64,000 nt of DNA from Bacilli bacterium (GCA_900768815.1 CAAGEE010000018.1:62001-126000), one strand, 5' to 3'; shown: positions 25,754 through 34,543, counted from the stretch's first letter. Program-made: numbers and translations. The notes: generated by a model from the sequence alone, not told the origin.

Positions 25754-26371
25754 GTGTTAAATAAGTTAAAGGAGAAAGTTAGTCATATTAAGTTTTTTGA
25801 AGAAAAGATTCGTTTTCTTCTTTTTGCACTTATGTTATTGGTGGCTTTATTTTTGGCTTTTTTCTTATTTAAAAGAGCATATGCATCTTATCAGTCTTCT
25901 GCTAAGTTGGTTGCTAATATAGATAAAGCAATTTATTTGATAGATTCTTCTAAGATGTCGTTTAATATTGATCCTGAACAGATTATACCTTCTAACGAAC
26001 CATATATTTATAAATTTAGTGTATCTAATTTTAATGAATTTAATAGGAGCGAGATTAATCTTACTTATGGAATTAAGATAATTACAACGACTAATTTACC
26101 AATTACAGTGCAATTGTATCGTAATCAGAATTATGATGATGCTACTGCGACTACTTTATTGAGTGGAGCTAGAATAGTACAAGATGGTGATGGTGCTTGG
26201 TATAATATTTATGATCCACCAGAAACATATGATATGAATTATACTGATAAAGTTACAGATATTTATACATTAGTTATTATTTTTCCTAAGACTTATAGTA
26301 GTAGTACTACTTATGCTGATTGTATAGAAAATATAGAAATAAATATAGATTCTTCTCAAAGAGTAGATTAG
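25754..26371 (+). CDS. Membrane-anchored minor surface protein
   Basis: A 205-residue protein started at GTG 25754 behind an AGGTG. A helix (IRFLLFALMLLVALFLAFFLF) is followed by KRAYASYQSSAKLVANIDKAIYLID, which resembles the region after a SipW-type cleavage site. The extracytoplasmic part is a beta-rich domain (YIYKFSVSNFNEFNRSEINLTYGIKIIT). This alternation of strands is like the TasA-type neighbours, but the match is weak. It is operonic with the genes before and after, and the last few codons precede the SD of the next gene. No enzyme motif is seen. Confidence 0.6.
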   Translation: MLNKLKEKVSHIKFFEEKIRFLLFALMLLVALFLAFFLFKRAYASYQSSAKLVANIDKAIYLIDSSKMSFNIDPEQIIPSNEPYIYKFSVSNFNEFNRSEINLTYGIKIITTTNLPITVQLYRNQNYDDATATTLLSGARIVQDGDGAWYNIYDPPETYDMNYTDKVTDIYTLVIIFPKTYSSSTTYADCIENIEINIDSSQRVD

Positions 26372-26382
26372 AGGTGATATTG

Positions 26383-27318
26383 ATGCAATTTATTAGACAA
26401 AATAAAAAAGTTAGTATAATTGTATTAGTTTGTTTGTCACTTCTTTTATTATTTGGCTTCACTTATGCTAAGTATATTTATAATATGATGGATAATTATA
26501 TATTAGAGACTAAAGGGTTTTATTTTAATAGTAGTGTTATGAATATTAATGGTAAAAACCATAGTATTAATAACTGGGATGGTGTTAATAGTTATACTTT
26601 ATTAATAGATGTTAATAGTAAGAAAAATGATGATAGGTACACTACTGCTGATGTTGATTATGATATTACTTGTGTATGTCCTAATACTGTTAGATGTGAT
26701 TTAAGTAAGACTAGTGGTATTATTTATCAAAATAAAAAGACAGATAGTTTTCAGGTTATAGTTACTCCTAATAGTGCTTTTAGTGAGGGAGAGACTGTTG
26801 ATGTGAAAATTGTTGCTACTTCTAATTCTCCTTATACTAAGTCTTTATCTGCTACTTATAGAATTGGTGTTGAGAAGAGTAATTTTACTTATAATATTGT
26901 AGATAGTGCTAATTCTAAGTATTTAGTTGTTAATGTTACTAATGCTGTTGGTTACTATGAAGTAGAGGAAGCTTTTGGTACTTATAATGTTGGAGATAAG
27001 ATTGCATTAGATGATTATGTTAATCTTAGTGATACTAATAAAAGTAAGTGTTTTTCGGCTAAAGTTACTTTGACCTTTCCGGCTGATATGTTAGCTCTTG
27101 ATATGACAGCAACTTCATATTTACATATGATTCCTAATACAAGAGTTGATACTACTCTTAGTGATAATTATCAGTATGTTAAAAGTTATACATTTAAACT
27201 AGGTGCAACGGCGACAGAAAAGATATTATTTTATAAAAATGATATTACAAAGAACTATACATATCCAATTGTTAATACAACACCAATAGTTACAGTTAGT
27301 GCTGTTTTGACAGATTAA
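26383..27318 (+). CDS. Exported surface protein with TYAKY signal
   Basis: A 311-residue protein. I start it at ATG 26383 because AGGTGAT at 26373 fits; the longer reading from 26320 runs inside the previous gene. A basic start and helix (VSIIVLVCLSLLLLFGF) end in TYAKYIYNM, a SipW-type signal variant. The mature part has beta-rich domains with two Cys pairs (ITCVCPNTVRCDL) and Ser/Thr-rich text. I infer a fibre-associated or tip protein. The following promoter at 27322 starts a new unit. Confidence 0.6.
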   Translation: MQFIRQNKKVSIIVLVCLSLLLLFGFTYAKYIYNMMDNYILETKGFYFNSSVMNINGKNHSINNWDGVNSYTLLIDVNSKKNDDRYTTADVDYDITCVCPNTVRCDLSKTSGIIYQNKKTDSFQVIVTPNSAFSEGETVDVKIVATSNSPYTKSLSATYRIGVEKSNFTYNIVDSANSKYLVVNVTNAVGYYEVEEAFGTYNVGDKIALDDYVNLSDTNKSKCFSAKVTLTFPADMLALDMTATSYLHMIPNTRVDTTLSDNYQYVKSYTFKLGATATEKILFYKNDITKNYTYPIVNTTPIVTVSAVLTD

Positions 27319-27321
27319 ATC

Positions 27322-27350
27322 TTTAAATAAAAAATATATTATGTTATAAT
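27322..27350 (+). promoter_or_regulatory. Promoter of the AAA+/DUF2357 unit
   Basis: TTTAAA, 17-nt spacer, TATAAT, 28 nt before GTG 27379. Confidence 0.65.
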
Positions 27351-27378
27351 TTTACTAGACTAGAAGGGATGAGGAGTA

Positions 27379-28446
27379 GTGAGTGATAATTTAGTAGAAA
27401 TTTATATGAATTATAGAATAAATCGTATGTTAAAGTATGGTTTAACAATTATGCACTCTGATGATTCATTTCTTAGTGAGTGTTTAAGTAAATACTTAAA
27501 AACATATATAAATAGTTCATATTATAGAATTTTTGATACAGTAAGTACTAATAATTATGATGATAAAGTCTTGTTAGAAGAGATTGAGGGTAAGAGATTA
27601 GAATTTCTAGATGACTTGTCTAACTATGAATTAATTGATACTAATGAAGTATATGAAAAAAAGATAAAAACTATAAATACAAGTAGTAAGATTGTACCTT
27701 TTTTAATAAAGTTAGATTTACTTAGATTTGAAAATAAAGATGAGGCTGTTATTAAGATAAAAGATTTATTAGAAAGAGATAGTTTTATTAGAGAGTTACT
27801 TTTAGAAAGTACTGTTAAATTAGTTAGTCTAGTTAATGAAACTAAGGAGAAGATGGATGAGTTTTTCTTAAGAAAAGATACTTATTTTTCACTTGATTAT
27901 CCATTATTTAAAGATAGAGATAATTATGTATGGGTTAATATAAATAATGATGTTAAACTATTACAAGATAATTATAAGAAGTCTTTAGTAGAGAGAGTTT
28001 ATAGAGATAAGAAGATACAAGAAGATAAGTTAGAGTTAAAGATTAAGAAATTTATAAAACAATTACTGTTTGATTTATATAATGGAATGGATTTATATGA
28101 TAAGTATTTTATAGAGATAGAAGATTCTTTATTTGAAGATAGAAAAGATATAGAGAAATATTTTGTAATGTTAGATAATCCATTAATTAAGAGATATTTA
28201 ACTTTGGCAATATCAAGTGATAGTTTTAATAGTAATCAGGCTTTTATTAAGAAATTTGGTTTTAGTATTGCTTGTATACAAGATTTTTCTCATATTAATG
28301 ATGTTGATACTAAACTTACTAATTTAGATAATTCTTTGGTATTTGATTTTGTTGTTGTTAAAGCATTTAAAGATAATGATTATAATACTTTTATGAAGTA
28401 TACACCTGTTAATATGAAGGATATTTTATTTAATAAGGAGGTATAG
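27379..28446 (+). CDS. Helical cytosolic protein, first gene of the AAA+ unit
   Basis: A 355-residue soluble protein with GTG start, strongly charged and helical throughout (for example EKKIKTINTSSKIVPFLIKLD and RVYRDKKIQEDKLELKIKKF). I recognise no family. It resembles the 10817 protein in composition, not in any motif I can align. It lies 2 nt before the AAA+ gene and 1.5 kb before the DUF2357 gene, all in one transcript, so it is probably a third component of that ATPase machine. It is conceivable that it binds the AAA+ protein as an adaptor. Confidence 0.6.
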   Translation: MSDNLVEIYMNYRINRMLKYGLTIMHSDDSFLSECLSKYLKTYINSSYYRIFDTVSTNNYDDKVLLEEIEGKRLEFLDDLSNYELIDTNEVYEKKIKTINTSSKIVPFLIKLDLLRFENKDEAVIKIKDLLERDSFIRELLLESTVKLVSLVNETKEKMDEFFLRKDTYFSLDYPLFKDRDNYVWVNINNDVKLLQDNYKKSLVERVYRDKKIQEDKLELKIKKFIKQLLFDLYNGMDLYDKYFIEIEDSLFEDRKDIEKYFVMLDNPLIKRYLTLAISSDSFNSNQAFIKKFGFSIACIQDFSHINDVDTKLTNLDNSLVFDFVVVKAFKDNDYNTFMKYTPVNMKDILFNKEV

Positions 28447-28448
28447 GT

Positions 28449-29984
28449 ATGAATACTTTTGCACGTTTTTTATTTGAATTTATGTCTGTATTCTTTGGTG
28501 GAGTAGGCATGATATTTAAAGGGCTTTTTAATGGTTTTATACAGATTTTTAATGTTAAAGAGTATGCTTATATTATCCAAGTTTATAAGAATGATTTAAA
28601 TATAGGAGAATGGGTTTTAGTAATAATTGCAATTGTGGTACTTGTTATTTTACTTGGATTAATTATTTTACTTTTCTATTTTCTTATTAAGAAATATTTG
28701 AAGTTTAGAAAGACTTTAGTTGAACAAGAGTCTATGTTAGAAGAAATTGGAAACTTAAATAAAGAGGTTGCTCAACTAGTACAAGAGAAAGAAAAAATAC
28801 TTGCTATGAAAGTGTCACAACTTGGACTTAAACCAGGGGAGGAAGCTGAAGTACTTGATGAAGAAGAAGTTAAGGAAGAAGATCCTACTAAAATTGATGA
28901 TAGTAATATACGTTTTTCAAAATTACATGCTATTGATATAGCTTATAAAGATTATAAAGTTCAAGTATATAATAATAATTTTACTTTGGAAGAGTTGGTT
29001 GAGCTATTTAGAAACTTTGCTGCTTCTAAGTTACGTTTGTATTATACAACTAATATGATCAGATTATTTATATCGGCTTTATCAGCAACAAAACTTGTTA
29101 TATTACAAGGTATTTCTGGTACTGGTAAGACTTCACTTGCGTATGCTTGGGGTAAATTTATTAGAAGAGATGCTATTATTGCTTCTGTTCAACCGTCTTG
29201 GAGAGATAGAACTGAGTTATTTGGTTACTTCAACGAATTTACTAAAAAGTTTAATGAGACTGAAGTTTTAAAGAAGATGTATGAAGCAGGTTATACAGAT
29301 GATGTTTATGTAACTGTACTAGATGAAATGAATATTGCTCGTGTTGAGTATTACTTTGCTGAAATGTTATCTATTCTTGAAATGCCTACTCGTGAAGAGT
29401 GGATTATTGAACTTGTTCCTAGTGTTTGGGATAGTGACCCAGTTAGATTAAAGGGTGGTAAATTACAAATTCCAGGTAATATGTGGTACATTGGTACAAT
29501 CAATAACGATGATTCTACTTTCGCTGTTACAGATAAGGTGTATGACCGTGCTATGCCAATTGATATTAATGATAAAGGTCAAGTATTTGAACCGATTGAT
29601 ACAGATTCAATGAATATTAATAGTTCTTATTTGGAAGGATTATTTAAACAGGCAAAGGAAAGACATCCTTTAACTGAAGAGATGAGTCAAAAGATTAATG
29701 ATATGGATGATTATGTTATTAAACATTTCCGTATAGCTTTTGGTAACCGTATTGTTAAACAGATGAAAGACTTTGTCGCAACATTTGTTGAGTGTGGTGG
29801 TAGAGAAGTAGATGCAGTTGACTATTATATAGCAAGAAAGATTTTAAGAAAGTTTGAACAGTTAAACTTAGCATATATTAGAGATGAAATTGATGGTTTT
29901 ATAGAGTTTTTGGATAAGAACTTTGGTAAAGAGAATTTTAATGAGTGTAAAGAGTATTTATTAAGACTTAAGAAGATGGTATAG
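28449..29984 (+). CDS. Membrane-anchored McrB-type AAA+ ATPase
   Basis: A 511-residue protein. The first 90 residues hold hydrophobic segments (FEFMSVFFGGVGMIFKGLF and VLVIIAIVVLVILLGLIILL) followed by a coiled coil (LEEIGNLNKEVAQLVQEKEKIL). The ATPase domain is of the McrB/MoxR clade: Walker A GISGTGKTSL, Walker B VTVLDEMNIARVEYYF, sensor IGTINNDDSTFAVTDKVYDRAM. McrB restriction subunits share this core but carry a DNA-recognition domain at the N-terminus. Here a membrane anchor replaces it, so a role in restriction is unlikely. The gene is followed after 10 nt by the DUF2357 gene, the usual McrC-side partner. The ATPase call is firm; the role is inference. Confidence 0.85.
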   Translation: MNTFARFLFEFMSVFFGGVGMIFKGLFNGFIQIFNVKEYAYIIQVYKNDLNIGEWVLVIIAIVVLVILLGLIILLFYFLIKKYLKFRKTLVEQESMLEEIGNLNKEVAQLVQEKEKILAMKVSQLGLKPGEEAEVLDEEEVKEEDPTKIDDSNIRFSKLHAIDIAYKDYKVQVYNNNFTLEELVELFRNFAASKLRLYYTTNMIRLFISALSATKLVILQGISGTGKTSLAYAWGKFIRRDAIIASVQPSWRDRTELFGYFNEFTKKFNETEVLKKMYEAGYTDDVYVTVLDEMNIARVEYYFAEMLSILEMPTREEWIIELVPSVWDSDPVRLKGGKLQIPGNMWYIGTINNDDSTFAVTDKVYDRAMPIDINDKGQVFEPIDTDSMNINSSYLEGLFKQAKERHPLTEEMSQKINDMDDYVIKHFRIAFGNRIVKQMKDFVATFVECGGREVDAVDYYIARKILRKFEQLNLAYIRDEIDGFIEFLDKNFGKENFNECKEYLLRLKKMV

Positions 29985-29994
29985 GAGGTAGAAT

Positions 29995-31119
29995 ATGGCT
30001 GATACTAATACTAATATAGAAGTAGATGTTGAAGATTTAAAAAATGATTCGTTTATGAATCATCTTAATTCTACCTTACAAGTAAAAAGAGATTATGAAT
30101 TACATGAGTATGATTATGAGTGGTTAGAAATAATAGAAGATGTTTTACCATACTTAGATAATATTTTACGTAATCCGAAAAGATTCATTGTTAATGAAGA
30201 AGAGATTGTTAAAGTAGAATTATCTAAGAAGATTACCGTTGAAAGTGTTATTCATTTGACACAGCATACTAATTTAATACAAGATTATAATGCTAAAACT
30301 GGAGATGTTAAACCTTCTAAAGTATTAAATATTAATAAAGAAGAGAGTTTGGATACTTATGAAAATAGATTTATCTTTACTTTGATTAATAACTTGAGGG
30401 TTTTTCTTGATCAGAGAATTGAAAGTACGGGAGAAAATTCATTTTATAAAGATAGTAGAAATTTAAAATATGAAGGTAATTCTAAAGTGGGTACGGATGA
30501 GATCAAGTTTACTTTAACAATAGATGCTCTTGATAAGAATATTAAACCACCTGAATCTGGAGTTAGTGATTTATCTTATGCTGATAGACTTAAGAAAATT
30601 AAGCAACAACTAGATGGATTTATGGGTAGTGAATTAATGACTACTCTTGCTAAACTACATGTTGAAAAAGTACGTTCACCAATTAGAAAGACTAATGTAA
30701 TTTTAAAGAATCCGAACTTTAAAAAAGCAGAAGAGTTGTGGAACTATATTCAGACTTATGTAAATAAAGATAAGAATGAAGTAGATAAAAAGAATTACTT
30801 TGATGATGGTACTTTAAAGAATGAGTATGATCAGGCAATTTTGATGACTTATATTGCGAATAAAGGAATTTCTAGTAATGGTGAGTTAAGTGAAACAGCA
30901 ATGCTTAGTAATGTTATAGATAGACTTATTTCTAATTTGCTTGATTCTGATGATACTTTGACTGAGGATAATTTAAAAGAGATTTTTATTAAAGAAATTA
31001 GAAAAGTAAAATTAAATAATAATAATAAGAGAAAAGTAATTTTAAGAATATTTAAAGATAGAATGTCTAAAGATAATGATAAGTTGATGGATGACTTTTC
31101 TTTATTAGAAAGGATATAA
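29995..31119 (+). CDS. McrC-like DUF2357 protein, partner of the AAA+ ATPase
   Basis: A 374-residue soluble protein. The central text (ESVIHLTQHTNLIQ, then KPSKVLNINKEESLDTYENRFIFTLINNL) matches the DUF2357 signature found in McrC-type partners of McrB-like ATPases. In classical McrC a PD-(D/E)xK nuclease follows. I see no E-x-K or D-x(n)-ExK arrangement of that kind in the C-terminal 150 residues, so it is probably not a nuclease. The SD GGAGGT is close. The next gene, an active signal peptidase, begins 1 nt after the stop, which ties this ATPase pair to protein export. Family call moderate, role unknown. Confidence 0.65.
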   Translation: MADTNTNIEVDVEDLKNDSFMNHLNSTLQVKRDYELHEYDYEWLEIIEDVLPYLDNILRNPKRFIVNEEEIVKVELSKKITVESVIHLTQHTNLIQDYNAKTGDVKPSKVLNINKEESLDTYENRFIFTLINNLRVFLDQRIESTGENSFYKDSRNLKYEGNSKVGTDEIKFTLTIDALDKNIKPPESGVSDLSYADRLKKIKQQLDGFMGSELMTTLAKLHVEKVRSPIRKTNVILKNPNFKKAEELWNYIQTYVNKDKNEVDKKNYFDDGTLKNEYDQAILMTYIANKGISSNGELSETAMLSNVIDRLISNLLDSDDTLTEDNLKEIFIKEIRKVKLNNNNKRKVILRIFKDRMSKDNDKLMDDFSLLERI

Positions 31120-31120
31120 A

Positions 31121-31966
31121 ATGAAGAAGTTATTAGAGAATAAGACATTTCAAATTATATATACGATTATTAAAGTTTTTGTAGTAGCGATGTTATCTAT
31201 ATATTTGTTATTTGTTATTGTTCAAAGATTTACTAATAATTCTAGTATATTAGGATATAGAGTATTTACTATTGCGACTGGGTCAATGGAGCCTGTGTAT
31301 AATATTAATGATGTTATATTAGTTAAAGATACTGATCCTAGTACTTTAAAAAAGGGTGATGATATTGCTTATTTAGGTAATAGAGATGCTGTTAAAGGTT
31401 TGATTGTTACCCATAGAATTATTAGAATTGAGACTTTTAGTGATGGAAAAGTTCATTATACTTTGAAGGGTGTTAATAATAAATATGAAGATCCTAGTAT
31501 TACTGAAGATCAAATTCTTGGTAAAGTAGTAGGAAAGTTACCTGTAGTTAATTTTATTAATCATGTTGTTAAAAATATATATGGATTTTTCTTCTTAGTA
31601 TTTTGTCCTTTAGTTTTAGTTATTTTCTTAGAGATTGCGGATACTATAATTGATATGAAATTAGAGAAGAATGAAATACGTTTGATTGAAAAAGAAGATA
31701 AGAAAAGTAAGAAGAAAAATAAAAAAGAAAATATTAGTAATAATGAAAAATTAGATGAAGATGTTGATACTGATACTAGTGTGTTAGATTCTGATGTAGA
31801 GGTTATTGATGATGATCATGTTTTATATTCAGAGGTTGATGTTGTTAGTGGTTATAGTAATACTAATAATGATGAAGAGTTAGTAGAAGATTTGGAATCT
31901 TTGGAAGATATAAATATAGAAAAAAATGTAGGTGATGGAGATGCCGAAGAAGAGGAAGTTATCTAG
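31121..31966 (+). CDS. SipW-type signal peptidase I
   Basis: A 281-residue S26 membrane protease with both catalytic motifs intact: Ser55 in IATGSMEPVYNINDVILVK and His98 in LIVTHRII, plus GVNNKYEDPSIT for the Asp region. One N-terminal helix and one C-terminal helix (YGFFFLVFCPLVLVIFLEIA) flank the enzyme domain, and an acidic cytosolic tail of about 90 residues follows. It is the second active SipW-type enzyme of the locus and is closer to canonical sequence than the 14481 enzyme. It overlaps the next exported protein gene, a likely substrate. Confidence 0.9.
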   Translation: MKKLLENKTFQIIYTIIKVFVVAMLSIYLLFVIVQRFTNNSSILGYRVFTIATGSMEPVYNINDVILVKDTDPSTLKKGDDIAYLGNRDAVKGLIVTHRIIRIETFSDGKVHYTLKGVNNKYEDPSITEDQILGKVVGKLPVVNFINHVVKNIYGFFFLVFCPLVLVIFLEIADTIIDMKLEKNEIRLIEKEDKKSKKKNKKENISNNEKLDEDVDTDTSVLDSDVEVIDDDHVLYSEVDVVSGYSNTNNDEELVEDLESLEDINIEKNVGDGDAEEEEVI

Positions 31967-32717
31967 GAAGAATGCCGAAGATGTATATGTAGCTTTACAA
32001 AAACAAAGAAAAAAGATAAAGAGACGTAGTATCTTTTTAGCACTCTTTGTATTTGGGGTTAATGCTTATGCTTGGTTTGTATTTTTATCAAATGCTAGTG
32101 TTAATGTTAAAGCTAATGTTGTTTCATGGGATGTAAACTTTTTAGATGAAAATTCACCGGTTAAAGATATGGAAATAATTACTGAAGATTTATATCCTGG
32201 TATGCCTAAATATCAAAAGACTATTAAAGTTTATAATAGAAGTGATGTTAGAGCTAGTTTCTCTTTCAAAGTAGATAGCATTACTGTCCTTGGAGAAGAG
32301 ACAATGAAAGGTACAGATACTACAGAAGATGCAATTAATTACTTGAAAGATACCTATCCTTTTATTGTTACATTTAATTATGATAAAACCACTCTAGAGA
32401 AAGATGATCATTTAAACTTTACAATTAATATCGAATGGCCATTTGAGAAGGGTGAGGTTTTAGCAAAAGATTATTATAAGCTTACTAAACAATATAAGTA
32501 TGATCCATCAGTTAGTTATTATTCATTACTTAATGGTAATTATGTGGAGGAGTCTATTAGTGAAACTGAATTTAATACTGATAAGACTAATTTATATTTA
32601 GAAAAAGATGATGCTGATAGTTTTTGGGGTAGTACTTGTAAAGCTTATAAAACAGATAATGAAGAAGTATGTTTTAAATTTCATATTTTATTAACAGTTA
32701 CACAGATAGGAGAGTAA
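31941..32717 (+). CDS. TasA/camelysin-like surface protein
   Basis: A 258-residue exported protein. I start at ATG 31941, behind AGGTGA at 31930; GTG 31932 is in the same frame. The basic N-terminus and helix lead to VNAYAWFVFLSNASVNVKANVVSWDVNF, a SipW-type signal followed by the TasA-like entry strand. PGMPKYQKTIKVYNRSDVRASFSFKVDSI and FTINIEWPFEKG match the paralogues at 25133 and 33465. It overlaps the end of the signal peptidase gene by 26 nt, so it is probably the dedicated substrate of that enzyme. A long terminator hairpin begins at its stop codon. Confidence 0.75.
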   Translation: MPKKRKLSRKNAEDVYVALQKQRKKIKRRSIFLALFVFGVNAYAWFVFLSNASVNVKANVVSWDVNFLDENSPVKDMEIITEDLYPGMPKYQKTIKVYNRSDVRASFSFKVDSITVLGEETMKGTDTTEDAINYLKDTYPFIVTFNYDKTTLEKDDHLNFTINIEWPFEKGEVLAKDYYKLTKQYKYDPSVSYYSLLNGNYVEESISETEFNTDKTNLYLEKDDADSFWGSTCKAYKTDNEEVCFKFHILLTVTQIGE

Positions 32718-32757
32718 TTAGTTTACGTATAGTTTAGACTAATTACTTGCTTTTTTC
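32714..32757 (+). terminator. Intrinsic terminator
   Basis: Twelve-bp stem GTAATTAGTTTA / TAGACTAATTAC (one T-G pair), 9-nt loop, T6 after a short gap. It includes the stop codon of the 31941 gene. Confidence 0.7.
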
Positions 32758-32765
32758 TTTTTTCA

Positions 32766-32774
32766 TGGTATTCT
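32766..32774 (+). promoter_or_regulatory. Possible extended -10 promoter
   Basis: TGGTATTCT, 30 nt before ATG 32805; no clear -35. Confidence 0.35.
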
Positions 32775-32804
32775 GTACTTAGATAGAAAAATAAGGAGGA
32801 TTTT

Positions 32805-33425
32805 ATGGATAAAGAAGTTTTAAATAGTAGGGCTGGACAAGAGACTTTAAGAGAATATTATGATAATGTTAAACCTGCACTTGTTCCTGTTGACAAAGAA
32901 GGAAATTTGTCTTTTGATTTGCCATTTTCTCTTGGCAAACTTGGTGAAGCGGAATTAAGAGAGATACATCCTATGATAGGTTTGACGGAGAATGGTGTTT
33001 ATGGTGATGATGCTAGAAGAGAATTAAATATTGTTGTTAATGGTTTATTTGATGAAATGTTTATGTCACCTGAGGATAGAGCTTATTCTAGAGCTTGTAG
33101 AAATGCAGAAATTAAAGGTTTGGAGAAACCAGCTAGGACAGAACAACTTATAGCTGAAGAAATGCATTCTGATTCATTTGAAGAGTATAATGTTATGCTA
33201 GATGGTATAAAGAATAAGTTTGGTGAATTTAGAAAAATTTCACGTAAAAATTATATTGATTCTGATTCTATAAACAATATGATGAAACAAGATGCTGTTG
33301 AAGATGTTGCTAATACTGCTTATACTCGTAAATCTGATCCGGAAATGGAAGAAATTATGCGAGAAAGTGAAACGGCTTCAAGAAAGACTGATAATGAGTC
33401 TAGTATAACATTTAGAAATTGGTAG
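32805..33425 (+). CDS. Hypothetical soluble protein
   Basis: A 206-residue cytosolic protein without membrane segment. The text LPFSLGKLGEAELREIHPMIGLTENGVYGDDARRELNIVVNGLFDEMF suggests a compact helical domain. The C-terminus is polar (RESETASRKTDNESS). I recognise no family. AGGAGG precedes the ATG. It stands as a single gene between two terminators at the edge of the surface locus, so membership in that system is uncertain. Confidence 0.6.
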   Translation: MDKEVLNSRAGQETLREYYDNVKPALVPVDKEGNLSFDLPFSLGKLGEAELREIHPMIGLTENGVYGDDARRELNIVVNGLFDEMFMSPEDRAYSRACRNAEIKGLEKPARTEQLIAEEMHSDSFEEYNVMLDGIKNKFGEFRKISRKNYIDSDSINNMMKQDAVEDVANTAYTRKSDPEMEEIMRESETASRKTDNESSITFRNW

Positions 33426-33433
33426 ATTAGCAT

Positions 33434-33467
33434 AAAAAATAGTGATGTTACAATCACTATTTTTTTA
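33434..33467. terminator. Bidirectional terminator between convergent genes
   Basis: Perfect 12- to 13-bp stem with core ATAGTGAT / ATCACTAT, loop GTTACA, A and T runs on the two sides. It serves 32805 (+) and 33465 (-). Confidence 0.85.
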
Positions 33468-34097
33468 GGCTTTCTTTTGTGAGAATCTAGCACTAGCTGA
33501 TATTATTATTTTACTATTTTCGTCTATTGCTACTTCTGTGTCTTTTTGATTATCCATTTCATTGTCTGCTTCATCATACCATTCAAAATATAATCTTATG
33601 ATAGTACTTGGAGTATTGTGAATTATTGTACCAGTTATAGCAGTTTGATTTGTATAATCGATAATAGTTTGATTGGTATCAGATGGATTTATAATGTAAC
33701 CCGTTGTTTTTAAATCACTTACAGCGTTATTTTCGTCGACCACTAAACTTATTTCATATGTAAAATCAACATCTACATTGGTAGAATCAATTATAATATC
33801 ACAATGCCCTTTAGAACCTGGAGCTAAGACTGAGTCTTTAGTGTATTCATTACCTTCAAAGATTGGTACTATGTCATTAGTTAGGACACTTTTATTTTCA
33901 ACAGCTTCATCATTAATCTTAATATTCCATTTAGCTATTTCTAGATTAACATTTCCACTTACTTGTTTTCGGTACTTAGCTAGAGAGGTTTGAAATAAAT
34001 AAGTAAACGATAGGCAAATTATAACTACAAATATAATGATAAAACGTAAATCTTTTTTTGTATTATTTTCATTTTTCATACTATTACCAACTTTCAT
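33465..34097 (-). CDS. TasA/camelysin-like surface protein
   Basis: A protein of 204-210 residues read against the rest of the locus. A helix (LRFIIIFVVIICLSFTYLF) leads to TSLAKYRKQVSGNVNLEIAKWNIKIND, the same entry pattern as the 25133 protein (MAKWNISVDG). PGSKGHCDIIIDSTNVDVDFTYEISLVV and the aromatic LYFEWYDEADNE complete the family match. The start is either 34097 or the internal ATG at 34079; both have weak SDs. It closes the cluster of fibre-like genes and has its own TATAAT upstream. Reverse orientation suggests separate control, perhaps an alternative subunit. Confidence 0.7.
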   Translation of the reverse strand: MKVGNSMKNENNTKKDLRFIIIFVVIICLSFTYLFQTSLAKYRKQVSGNVNLEIAKWNIKINDEAVENKSVLTNDIVPIFEGNEYTKDSVLAPGSKGHCDIIIDSTNVDVDFTYEISLVVDENNAVSDLKTTGYIINPSDTNQTIIDYTNQTAITGTIIHNTPSTIIRLYFEWYDEADNEMDNQKDTEVAIDENSKIIISASARFSQKKA

Positions 34098-34110
34098 ATT
34101 GTTTTGTTGT

Positions 34111-34116
34111 ATTATA
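34111..34116 (-). promoter_or_regulatory. -10 of the minus-strand fibre-like gene
   Basis: TATAAT on minus, 14 nt before the first ATG. The -35 region is only A/T-rich. Confidence 0.4.
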
Positions 34117-34200
34117 CTTTTTACTTTATTAACTTAATTTTATCATAAAGAGAAGGATTGTTAAATAGGAAAATTGTGATATTATATTAGTGGTGATGTT

Positions 34201-34521
34201 ATGAGTTTAAAAGATCAATATAAATTATTAATACTTGGATATTATGGAGTGGTTTCACTTGATGAGTATGATTTAAAAGTATATGTATTAAAAGATATAG
34301 AGGAGTATATAAAAACCTTTATTGAGATAAATCCAATTAAAGACTTTGATTATAAGAATGAAGCTTTAAAGTATGTGGAAGAAGCTAGTTTAAAGACTAA
34401 GTTACAGGATGCATTAATTGTACTTCATAAGATTAAGTCTTCAATGGAAGTAGTATTGTTAGTAAAGAAACATTTGAAAGAAATTGAATTAAGAGAAAAA
34501 GAAGAGAGAAATTGTAATTAA
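34201..34521 (+). CDS. Small helical hypothetical protein
   Basis: A 106-residue soluble protein, helical and charged (DEYDLKVYVLKDIEEYIKTF, then LQDALIVLHKIKSSMEVVLLVKKHLKEI). No recognised family. A GTGATG-type SD lies directly before the ATG. It is followed by a terminator whose left arm lies in its last codons, so it forms its own short unit. Confidence 0.6.
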   Translation: MSLKDQYKLLILGYYGVVSLDEYDLKVYVLKDIEEYIKTFIEINPIKDFDYKNEALKYVEEASLKTKLQDALIVLHKIKSSMEVVLLVKKHLKEIELREKEERNCN

Positions 34522-34543
34522 TATTTTACAATTTCTTTTATTT
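34508..34543 (+). terminator. Intrinsic terminator overlapping a gene end
   Basis: Ten-bp stem GAAATTGTAA / TTACAATTTC, 8-nt loop, TTTTATTT tail. The left arm codes the last residues of the 34201 gene. Confidence 0.75.

Noticed and set aside
28449..31119. McrBC restriction system
   Set aside because: Membrane anchor instead of DNA reader on the ATPase, no visible nuclease residues on the partner, and a signal peptidase gene directly downstream.
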